Assembly: GCA_937957775.1 (NCBI GenBank)
Contig: CALFXV010000136.1
Span: 1-5,609 of the forward strand
Length of the DNA stretch: 5,609 nt
Direction of reading: 5' to 3'
From: an uncultured Methylotenera sp.
GTDB lineage: Bacteria; Pseudomonadota; Gammaproteobacteria; Burkholderiales; Methylophilaceae
The notes under the pieces are model-generated. The model saw only the letters and a program-made list of their open reading frames with translations, was not told the origin of the DNA and searched no databases. Both the position numbers and the translations under genes were made by a program. The first letter of the stretch is position 1. Every line of letters begins with the position of its first letter. Positions 1-5,609 of the stretch are shown one piece after another.

Positions 1-431
1 AATTTGGTGCTGCCGCCGCTATCGGTAGTCATGGATGACCCATTTACGGCTGCGCTAAAGGTCGTGGTGCCCGCTGAGACTAGGCTAATGGCGCCTAAAC
101 TGCCGTTGCTAGCACCGCCGACGATGCCGGTAAAAGTAATGTCGCCCGATGCGTTAGTTAAGCTTAAACCGTAAGCCTGGTTGGCGGTCGAATTGGTGGT
201 GCTGGCAAAGGTGATGGTGCCGGTGCTGCTGGTCAAGCTGGTGGCGGCACCCAAGGTCACGGCGTCGTTATACACTTGGTTGCCGGTGGTGGTGACGCTG
301 CCGGCATTTAGGGCGGTGCTGCCGGTGGCGTTGGTAGTGAGGCTGGCTAAAGCAGTCGTCGCGCCTAGGGTGCCGGACAAGGTATTAATGCCAGTGGTAT
401 TAAGGGTCAGCGCTTGGCCGCCGGCCGTGCT
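1..431 (-). other. C-terminal-side beta repeats, running off the window
   Basis: The encoded stretch has ALTLNTTGINTLSGTLGATT, then ALASLTTNATGSTALNAGSV, the motif TTTGNQVYNDAVTLGAATSL (Gln codon at 278-276), GTITFAST, ASGDITFTGIVGG, and finally TTTFSAAVNGSSMTT. The TTxGxQxYxDAVTLGAxTxL and TTF-x-x-AVxG strands are widespread in haemagglutinin-like proteins. This is the ninth QxYxxAVTL-like motif of the window, the first eight being between 5357 and 2986. No stop codon is reached, so more of the protein lies beyond the window. Confidence 0.8.
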
Positions 432-3400
432 GCCTTCCACCGTGGCAAATTTAATGGCGCCGCTGCCGCTGCTGGTGACCGTGCTGGCATTGCTTAAGGT
501 GGTGATGCGCCCAGCGGCGGACAAATCAATGTCGGTGGTGGCGGAGATATTGCCACCCAATAGCGTGCTACCTGAACCGCTGACGGTAAAGTTTTTCAAA
601 GGCGTAGTGCCACCGACAACGCCGGTGGTGATGGTGCCGCCACTGCTGGTGAGCGTTAAACTCCAGCGCGCAGCAGTGGAGTAAGTGGCCCTTACCACCC
701 CAGCCGCACCTGCGCAACCTGTGCCATAGGTGCTAGCACCACCGCCACCGCCACCGTAATTAGCCCCGGCTTGTCCATTACCGCCATCGGGCGATTGCGG
801 CGCGCCGTTACCACCGGCACCGGCTAGGCCGCCGCCACTGGCGCCGCCCACCCAATAAGTCGTGCTGGCTTCACTCATACCGGCTCCGCCGCCGGCTGAC
901 CCTATGGCGCCCGATGTCGCACCTGCATTACCGTTAAGGCTGCTATTAAAGGCCGAACCGGCACCACCGGTTAAATTAATGGTGCCGCCTGAACTCGTGC
1001 CGCCGGCACCCGCACTGGTGCCATTCGCACCCGCACCGCCACCAGCGGTTATGGTGGTTGCACCGGCCACCACTCTAGTGTAGCCGCCGTTGCTCGCGGC
1101 GCCACTGCTGCTGCCACCGCCGCCGCTGCCTATGGTGATAGTCACAGACTGTCCTTCACTCACGACCACGTCGCCTTGGCTAGCCCCACCGCCACCGCCG
1201 CCGCTACCCGCATTACCCGAGCCACCACCGCCGCCGCCCACGGCATAGAAAGTCACCAGCGTCACGGCCGTTGGCACGGTCCATGTTCCAGTAGCCGTAA
1301 TGGTCACGCTGGTTGACCCTAAGCCATCGCCTTCCACTTTGGTGTCCACGGTGCTTAAGTTAATGGTGCCGGTGTCGGTGATGATGCTGCGATCGGCACC
1401 GGTTAAGAACAAGCCACCGGTAACAGTGAAGTTAGCCGCCCCAGTGCCGGTGAGCGTGCCGCCTAAATTGGTCGCGCCGCTGGTTTGCAATTTAAGCGAA
1501 TTGGCGAAGGTGTAGCTGTCCAAGACATGGATGTCGCCGCTTTGTGTGCCGCTGCCCACGGTGATTAAAGTGAAATTGTTGCCGAATAAATCGAACTCAG
1601 CTTTGCTGATGTCTAGGGTGCTGGCACCCGCATCCGTGCCGCCAAGCAAATTGATCGCGCGACTGCTGCTGCCGGGTTTAATGGTTAGGCTATCGGTGCC
1701 AGTAATGGCCGCCGTCCACACCATCTCATTGGCGGTGAAGCTGGTCGCGCCCATACCGGTTAAGGCGGCGCTGACAGTTAAGCTACCGGTGCCGGCATTG
1801 ATGCTTAGCGTTTTACCGGCACCGGCCATGGCGCTGGCAAGCGTGATATTGCCGTTGCTGGTGCTGCTGTTTAAGACCAAGTTATCGGTCATGGCCAGCG
1901 TCACGCCGGTGCCGCCTATGGATATAGAACCGGCTCCCGCTGTGGCTAGGGTTGTGGTGAAGCTACCGGCCAAACTCACGCTGGCCGGGCCGCCTGAAGC
2001 CGGCACCAGCAAATTAAACGCCTTGCCGCCTATGCTAAAGGTGTCGCTGGCACTGTTACCCAAGGTCAAGCTGCCGGTCGTGATAAACGGCGTGGTGGTG
2101 TAAAAATCGGCAAAGCTATTGCTGGCCCCGGTGAAGCTCAAATCGTAAGTGGCCAGCGCATCCATTCTGAGTTGTGCCACTTGCACGGAACCGTTAAAGG
2201 TTGCCGCCCCGGTGGTTTTATTCAGCCATAGCGTGCCGATGTTGGTACCGATGGATCCGCTGACCGTGACCAAGCCGGTGCCAGGCACGGTTGAACCACC
2301 ACTGGGCTGTGCATTATTACTGAAGGTGACATTGGCCGTGCCGCTGACCGGACCAGTAATGCTGTCAACCAGAATGTTGCCATCGCCGGCTCGACCCAAG
2401 GTTAAAGTCACGCCGTCACTTAAATTGACCGCGCCCAAGGTTAAGGCTTCGCTGCCCGAACCAAAAATTTGCGACAAGGCCACGTTCGAAACGCGTGACG
2501 TGCCTTTTAAATCCACCGCGCCAAAGGCATTGATGCTGCCGCCCAATACGTTGCTGCCGGTGCCGGTTAAAATCAAACCAGCCAAGGTGGTCGGTGACAT
2601 GCCATCGCCAGCCACACCAACGCCGCTTAGGGTAATGGTGCCGCTGCCGCTATTCAGCGTTAATTTGTAGGCCGAATTGGTCGTGCCCAAGGTAATGGCG
2701 CCGTTGCCGCTGTTGGCCGTTGAAGTGATGATTCTATCGACCAAATCAAAGGTGGTGGTGCGGCTGGTGCCTTTTAAATCAATGGCGCCACTGGTGTTGA
2801 TGTCGCCATTTAAGGTATTCAAACCGGTGCCAGTTAGGGTCAATGCGCTTAAGGCAGCGTTAGTCCCGATGGCGCCTAAGGTGATGGCGCCGCTACCATT
2901 AGCCAGGGTTAAATTAAATAAGCCATCGACCGCAGCCAAGCTTAAATTGCCGTTGGCCGTGGAAGTGAGCGTGCGGTGCGCGCCGGTTAAGGTCATGGCG
3001 CCGCTGTATGTTTGCAAGCCTGAGGTGGTGACGTTGCCGCCTAAGCTGCTGGTGCCACTCACGGTTAGGCTAGATAAACCTGTGTAAGCCCCGGCCGTGA
3101 TTAAATTAGCCGTTACTATCAAGGCGTTCGTGCCGCCGGCCATGGTGCTGCGGGTGGTCACGCTGCTGGCGCTTAAGGTAGTGCTAACGGCTAAAGTCAC
3201 TGCGCCGCTGTAAGTTTGCGTGCCGCTGGTGATGACGGTGTTGGTGTATATGCCCGTGGTGCCACTGACGCTTAAACTGCCCAGTCCGGTTAGTGTATCG
3301 GCTGCACCGTTACCCAGCACAGCATCACCGGTGATGGTCAAGCCAAAGGTAGCGCCTGCTACCGTGCCATTGGTGGTAATCGTTGTACCGGCCAGGGTGG

Positions 3401-5531
3401 TCGCTGCAGCCAAGCTTACGGCCCCGGTGTAGGTTTGCAAACCTGAGGTAGTGATGTTGCCGGCCAAGGTGCTGGTGCCGCTCACCACCAAGCTGGAAGT
3501 GCCGGTGCTATTGGTGATGGCCGCGCCGCTGCCGCTCATCACCAGTGAGCCCACGGTGATGGCGCGTTGCAAGTCTAAAGTGGCACTGCTAATTGTCAGG
3601 GCTGTGCTGGTCGCGCCGGCACTGCCGCCTATGCTGCCGGTGCTAGCCACGCTTAAGGTGCCGGCATTGATGGTGGTAGAGCCGCCATAGGTATTGGCAC
3701 CGGATAGCGTTAAGTTGCCATTGCCCGCTTTAGTCAGGGTCACGCCGCTGCCACTGATGATGCCGGTGATGCTGGCGTCGCCGCTGTTGGTGATGGATAA
3801 AGCGCTGCTGCTTGCTAAAGTAATGGCCGGCGCGCTTAAGGTGGCGGTGTTAATGGTCAGGCCAGTCACCGTGCTACCGACTGCGCCGGTGAAAGTCGTG
3901 CTGCCGGTTGTGGTGGTGGATAAGGTGAACGCGCCATTGACCGTGCTACTAAACAAAATAGCGCCGGTGCTGCTGCCGGTGCTAAGCGCGCTAGCAGCGC
4001 TTAAGGTCACCGCACCCGTGTAAGTTTGCGTTCCGCTGGTGGTGACGTTGGCGCCTAAATCACTGCTGAGCGACACGCTTAAGGAGGCCGCATTCGTGAT
4101 GGCGGCATTGAGATCCATGGCACCGGTGATGGCAATGGCGCCCAATGGGTTAGTCGCGCCTACGGTGTCGGCGGTGCCGTCACCGAATACCAACGTGCCA
4201 CTGCCTAAGTTAAGTGTCAGTGCATACGGGGTGGTAGAAACGCTGTTGACCGTGCCATTAAACACCGCATTGCTGTTGGTAGTGGTGAGTGTGGTGTCGG
4301 CATTGAGTGTCAGCGCACCGCTGTAAGTCTGCGTGCCACTGCTGGTGACGGTGTTGGTCAGCGTATTGGTCGTACCACTGACGCTTAATGTGCTTAAGCC
4401 CGTTAGCGTATCTGCGGCCGCGTTACCGAATACCGCATTGCCGCTAATGGTCAAACTGTAAGTCGCGCCGGCCACCGTGCCGTTAGTGGTGATGGTGCTG
4501 CCGCTTAGGGTGGTGTTCGCGCCTAAAGTCACGTCACCGCTGTAAGTTTGGCTGCTAGAGGTGGTGACACTGCCGACCAAGGTACTGGTGCCACTAACGC
4601 TTAGACTGGAGGTGCCGGTGCTGGTGATGGCAGCGCTGCCACTCATGCTCAAACTGCCCACGGTGATGGCGCGTTGCAAATTCAAGGTGGCGCTGCTAAT
4701 GGTGAGCGCGCTGCTGTTGTTGCCCAAGGTGCCAGTGCTGGTCACCACCATACTACCGGCACTAACAGTAGTAGCACCGCCGTAAGTATTAGCGCCGGAT
4801 AAGGTTAAGGTGCCGGCGCCGGCTTTGCTTAAGGTCACCCCAGTGCCACTGATGATGCCGGTGATGTTCCCCGTGCTGCTGTTGGTGAGCGATAAAGCAC
4901 TGTTATCAGCCAAGGCAATCGCCCCAGCGGTGAAGGTGGCGCTAGTGATGGTTAGGCCAGTTAATGGTGTGCTACCTAGCGCGCCAGCAAAGACGGTATC
5001 ACCAGCGGTGCTGGTGCTTAAAGTTTGAGCACCAGACACGGTCGCTTTAAACCAAAGCTTTCCGCTACTGCTGCTGGTGAGGGTGGCGTTTTCGCTCAAA
5101 GTTAATGCGCCGGTGTAAGTTTGCGCACCAGTGGTGGTGACGGTGTCGGTGTAAAGCTGGGTGGTGCCGCTTATGCTTAGGCTAGCCAAACCGGTTAAAC
5201 GATCAGCAGCAGCGTCACCCAGCACCGCATTACCGGTGATGATTAAGGCATTGGCCCCACCCGTGACGGCACCGTTGGTGGTAACGGTGCCAGCCGTCAG
5301 CGTGGCGCTGGCGCTTAAGGTCACCGCTCCGTTGAAAATTTGCGTTCCGCTAGTTGTAACGGCATTGGCCAGCGTGCTGGTGGCCGTGACTTCTAAGCTC
5401 GAGGTGCCGGTGCTGTTGGTGACGGCCGGGCCAGTGCCACTCATGCTTAAACTGCCGACCGTGATAGCGCGTTGCAAGTCCAATGTGGCGCTGCTGATGG
5501 TGAGCGCACTGCTGCTGTTGCCCAAGCTGCT
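1..5531 (-). CDS. Giant beta-strand-repeat surface/secreted protein (autotransporter passenger or FHA-like), internal fragment
   Basis: A minus-strand frame (codons ending on plus positions 3, 6, 9 and so on) has no stop from 5531 to the window edge, giving 1843 codons. I checked every line for in-frame TTA, CTA and TCA and found none. The translation is dominated by Thr, Ser, Gly, Ala, Leu and Val in short alternating patterns typical of stacked beta-helix coils. It carries two PATR-type motifs (near 4841-4743 and 3746-3648), nine QxYxGAVTL-like motifs, haemagglutinin-like modules and a glycine-rich domain. No signal peptide, transporter-recognition domain or C-terminal beta-barrel is present, so the secretion route cannot be decided: type Va autotransporter, two-partner secretion or type I are all possible. 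Methionines inside the frame lie within repeats and are not credible starts. Only one cysteine occurs (codon at 716-714). By family knowledge such proteins act outside the cell in adhesion, aggregation or biofilm; that role is inferred, not shown. The family assignment is firm at the level of fold, weak at the level of function. Confidence 0.9.
432..599 (-). repeat. Diverged DLKG-type repeat, copy 3
   Basis: It encodes LKNFTVSGSGSTLLGGNISA, then TTDIDLSAAGRITT, and ends SGSGAIKFATVEG. Relative to the copies at 2852-2685 and 2585-2433 the DLKGTSR core has become DLSAAGR, while the flanking strands keep their order. It shows that the same repeat class lies on both sides of the glycine-rich domain. 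Confidence 0.6.
678..1310 (-). other. Glycine-rich domain with TWTVP entry strand
   Basis: The domain opens with SVTITATGTWTVPTAV and TLVTFYAVGGGGGGG. It continues with Gly/Ser/Ala-rich sequence, including two poly-Gly tracts and EGQSVTITIGSGGGG, and closes with GCAGAAGVVRATYS. The pattern of an aromatic-V-P strand, a W/Y/F-x-V-GGGG turn, a QxVTITIGxGG middle and a final GVVxxxY strand is that of glycine-rich domains found in phage tail tips and bacterial surface proteins. It contains the only cysteine of the repeat protein. It lies between beta-helix blocks and may form a separate, exposed module; that is inference. The poly-Gly is encoded by a mixture of GGT and GGC codons, not by a simple triplet run. 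Confidence 0.72.
1485..1739 (-). other. Haemagglutinin-like module (LTIKPGSSSRAINL)
   Basis: The segment encodes FTANEMVWTAAITGTDSL, then LTIKPGSSSRAINLLGGTD, TLDISKAEFDLFGNNF, TLITVGSGTQSGDIHV and SYTFANSLKLQ. A strand with a Lys-Pro-x-Ser-x-x-Arg core, followed by an acidic helix-like step and an ITVG-x-G-x-x-S-G-x-I strand, recurs in large filamentous-haemagglutinin-like proteins. It is the most charged part of the repeat region, with a few Lys, Arg, Asp and Glu, so it may be a less regular turn of the beta-helix. Assignment is from memory of the family pattern. Confidence 0.5.
1755..2147 (-). other. Haemagglutinin-like beta-repeat module (YDLSFTG...LTLGN)
   Basis: The encoded stretch starts YDLSFTGASNSFADF, passes GSLTLGNSASDTFSIGG and GTGVTLAMTDNLVL, then NGNITLASAM and GKTLSINAGTGSLTVS. 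Its order of strands (YxxSFTGxxN, GxLTLGN, GxxVTLxxxxxL, GNITLxxxM, LxINAGxGxLT) resembles a module I know from large haemagglutinin-like and beta-strand-repeat proteins of Gram-negative bacteria. No catalytic motif is visible. It is preceded by IGTLWLNKTTGAATFNGSV at about 2258-2202, another common strand pattern of such proteins. Confidence 0.55.
2433..2585 (-). repeat. DLKGTSR-type repeat, copy 2
   Basis: It encodes LAGLILTGTGSNVLGGSINA, then FGAVDLKGTSRVSN, and ends SEALTLG. It keeps the DLKGTSR core exactly as in copy 1 while the rest has drifted. The DNA under the core is also similar between the two copies, consistent with duplication. What follows (DGVTLTLGRAGDGNILVDSI) is unassigned beta-strand sequence. 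Confidence 0.75.
2685..2852 (-). repeat. DLKGTSR-type repeat, copy 1
   Basis: It encodes LSALTLTGTGLNTLNGDINT, then SGAIDLKGTSRTTT, and closes with GNGAITLG. A second copy lies at 2585-2433 and a looser one at 599-432. The order is: an L-T-x-T-G-T-G-x-N-x-L strand, a G-x-I-N strand, DLKGTSR, a variable stretch of about 20 residues, and a GAITLG-like strand. This is a repeat class distinct from the 73-residue units. Confidence 0.75.
3015..3218 (-). repeat. Shortened 68-residue copy of the 73-residue repeat
   Basis: It begins QTYSGAVTLAVSTTL, continues MAGGTNALIVTANLITAGAY, then TGLSSLTVSGTSSL, and ends VTTSGL before QTYSGAMTL. It aligns with the 73-residue repeats but lacks about five residues around the xVLGNAAAD segment. 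It marks the C-terminal edge of the regular array; sequence after it is more diverged. Confidence 0.75.
3219..3437 (-). repeat. 73-residue beta repeat, copy 3
   Basis: This third 219-base unit begins QTYTGAVSLAAATTL, contains FGLTITGDAVLGNGAADTLT and GLGSLSVSGTT, and ends VITSGT. Equal length in all three copies, with many substitutions but no net indel, suggests selection for a fixed number of beta-helix turns. Confidence 0.87.
3531..3602 (-). repeat. LQRAIT module, copy 3
   Basis: It encodes ALTISSATLDLQRAITVGSL plus VMSG, then SGAAITNSTGTSSLVVSGTS. It is the last of three equal-length copies and is followed by the third 73-residue repeat. The linker before it is longer than in copies 1 and 2 (GGSAGATSTALTI against GNSSSALTI or GNNSSALTI). 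Confidence 0.88.
3648..3746 (-). repeat. Autotransporter-associated (PATR-type) motif, copy 2
   Basis: The encoded sequence has GVTLTKAGNGNLTLSGANTY followed by GGSTTINAGTLSV. It matches copy 1 in length (99 bases) and framework, with Gly-Asn-Gly in place of Gly-Ala-Gly. It is preceded by ASITGIISGSG and followed by ASTGSIGGSAGATSTALTI, which leads into the third LQRAIT module. Confidence 0.9.
4029..4331 (-). repeat. 101-residue extra repeat cycle between copies 2 and 3
   Basis: The segment begins QTYSGALTLNADTTL and ends DLGANVTTSGT just before another QTYTGAVTLS. It has no counterpart in the preceding long unit, where a single QTYTGALTL motif leads straight into the PATR block. It accounts for most of the length difference between the long units (798 versus 1107 bases). 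It contains ALTLNLGSGTLVFGDGTADT, distantly like the NAVLGNAAAD part of the 73-residue repeat, so it is probably a diverged or recombined cycle rather than foreign sequence. Confidence 0.8.
4332..4550 (-). repeat. 73-residue beta repeat, copy 2
   Basis: This unit is again exactly 219 bases. It begins QTYSGDVTLGANTTL, contains YSLTISGNAVFGNAAADTLT and GLSTLSVSGTT, and ends with VTSSGT before the next QTYSGALTL. It has Phe in AVFGN where the other copies have Leu. Confidence 0.87.
4638..4709 (-). repeat. LQRAIT module, copy 2
   Basis: It encodes ALTISSATLNLQRAITVGSL plus SMSG, differing from copy 1 by Asn for Asp before LQRAIT. Its glutamine codon lies 798 bases from that of copy 1 and 1107 bases from that of copy 3. 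Part of the DNA around LQRAITVG is identical to copy 3, which points to fairly recent duplication or homogenisation. Confidence 0.88.
4743..4841 (-). repeat. Autotransporter-associated (PATR-type) motif, copy 1
   Basis: The encoded sequence has GVTLSKAGAGTLTLSGANTY followed by GGATTVSAGSMVV. The K-x-G-x-G-T-L-x-L-S-G-x-N-T-Y-x-G-x-T-x-x-x-A-G pattern is the classic passenger-associated transport repeat of type V autotransporters. It is preceded by an IISGTG linker and followed by TSTGTLGN, then the second LQRAIT module. In known autotransporters these motifs assist passenger secretion and folding. The same motif also occurs in large proteins without an obvious barrel, so it does not alone prove an autotransporter. 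Confidence 0.88.
5124..5342 (-). repeat. 73-residue beta repeat, copy 1
   Basis: The unit is exactly 219 bases. It starts with QIFNGAVTLSASATL, passes through NALIITGNAVLGDAAAD and LTGLASLSISGT, and ends just before the next QTYTGALTL motif. Two other copies (4550-4332 and 3437-3219) have the same length and order of motifs. This copy varies the usual QTYxG to QIFNG, so it is the most diverged at its start. The alternating hydrophobic and Thr/Ser pattern fits about three to four beta-helix turns; that structural reading is inference. Confidence 0.85.
5436..5507 (-). repeat. LQRAIT module, copy 1
   Basis: This 24-codon unit encodes ALTISSATLDLQRAITVGSL followed by SMSG. It is the most N-terminal of three copies of identical length; the others are at 4709-4638 and 3602-3531. 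It normally follows a PATR-type motif and a short Gly/Ser linker. In this copy the expected upstream PATR motif is missing because the sequence changes character at about 5532. Confidence 0.88.
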
Positions 5532-5609
5532 GCCACGGCATACGCCACCTGCGCACAGTCGATACGTTCAATCCCTGACAACTTGGAACGCCAAAGCGGC
5601 CTGAATCCC
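5532..5609. other. Unrelated terminal segment (junction)
   Basis: Similarity to the repeat pattern ends just beyond the SLGN codons (about 5531-5518). Continuing the repeat frame upstream gives a tail with two cysteines and then a stop at 5570-5568. No PATR-type motif precedes the LQRAIT module as it does in the other copies. Two other frames are open over the whole segment: minus, beginning GFRPLWRSKLSGIERID from 5608, and plus, beginning ATAYATCAQSIRSIPDN from 5532. Neither is long enough to identify. The minus peptide loosely recalls the C-terminal part of NAD(P)-binding oxidoreductases, but this is very weak. A chimeric contig end or a recombination point are both possible. Confidence 0.55.

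Noticed and set aside
685..1310. GCC/ACC-rich stretch considered as a simple trinucleotide repeat or PE-PGRS-like gene
   Set aside because: Codons are mixed GGT, GGC and GGA with interrupting residues. The segment has an organised TWTVP entry and GVVRATY exit and is in frame with the beta repeats on both sides; there is no PE domain.
3015..5531. Regular repeats considered as a CRISPR array or non-coding tandem repeat
   Set aside because: Units are 72 to 303 bases, diverged, always multiples of three and translate into a continuous beta-repeat protein. There are no short identical repeats with unique spacers.
5436..5567. Possible true N-terminus of the protein inside the window (Met in SLSMSG, or upstream of it)
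   Set aside because: The first in-frame Met lies inside a repeated module present in three copies. There is no ribosome binding site or signal peptide, so it is not a credible start.
5350..5571. Minus-strand 73-codon frame with His/Gln-rich translation
   Set aside because: It overlaps the LQRAIT module and the 73-residue repeat in a different frame. Its composition (many His, Gln, Arg) is what a shifted reading of Thr/Ser/Gly repeat codons gives. It also crosses the junction at about 5532.
181..5604. Row of plus-strand open frames (for example 181-684, 1531-2103, 2149-2670, 3694-4023, 5161-5604), all in the same frame
   Set aside because: Their peptides are Val/Leu/Pro/Ala-rich with no recognisable domain and follow the repeats of the minus frame. 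They are antisense shadows produced by Thr, Ser, Gly and Ala codons of the long minus-strand gene.
5532..5609. Insertion sequence end or transposase fragment at the right edge
   Set aside because: I could not see a terminal inverted repeat, target duplication or transposase motif in the 78 bases. The open frames there are too short to assign.

Overview
The window is one protein-coding region read on the minus strand. A single minus frame runs without a stop from about position 5531 down to position 1, which is 1843 codons, and neither the real start nor the real stop lies inside the window. The protein is made almost entirely of Thr, Ser, Gly, Ala, Leu, Val, Ile and Asn. It is built from recurrent beta-strand repeats of the kind found in giant bacterial surface or secreted proteins: autotransporter passengers, filamentous-haemagglutinin-like adhesins and 'beta strand repeat-containing proteins'. 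I see no promoter, ribosome binding site, RNA gene, CRISPR array, insertion sequence or terminator. The organism is most likely a Gram-negative bacterium, probably a proteobacterium. This rests on the passenger-type repeats and a moderately GC-rich coding sequence, and I cannot name a genus.

From N-terminal to C-terminal (high to low coordinates) the layout is as follows. (1) About 5530-3015 is a higher-order repeat array. It contains three copies of a 24-residue LQRAIT module, three exact 73-residue modules that start at a Q-(T/I)-(Y/F) motif, a 68-residue shortened copy, a 101-residue extra cycle, and two typical autotransporter-associated (PATR) motifs. (2) About 2852-2433 holds two degenerate repeats centred on IDLKGTSR/VDLKGTSR. 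(3) About 2432-1485 is more divergent beta-strand sequence with two haemagglutinin-like modules. (4) About 1310-678 is a glycine-rich domain that starts with a TWTVP strand and ends with GVVRATY. (5) About 599-1 returns to beta repeats, with a third copy of the DLKG-type repeat and a ninth copy of the QxYxxAVTL motif. The protein then runs off the window.

The last ~78 bases (5532-5609) do not belong to this architecture. Repeat similarity stops there, the frame soon meets a stop, cysteines appear, and different frames look protein-like. This is best read as a chimeric contig end or a real recombination junction.

I found no new enzymatic or defence system. The points worth a second look are the quantised repeat spacing, the glycine-rich domain set between related repeats, the almost complete lack of cysteine, and the break at 5532.
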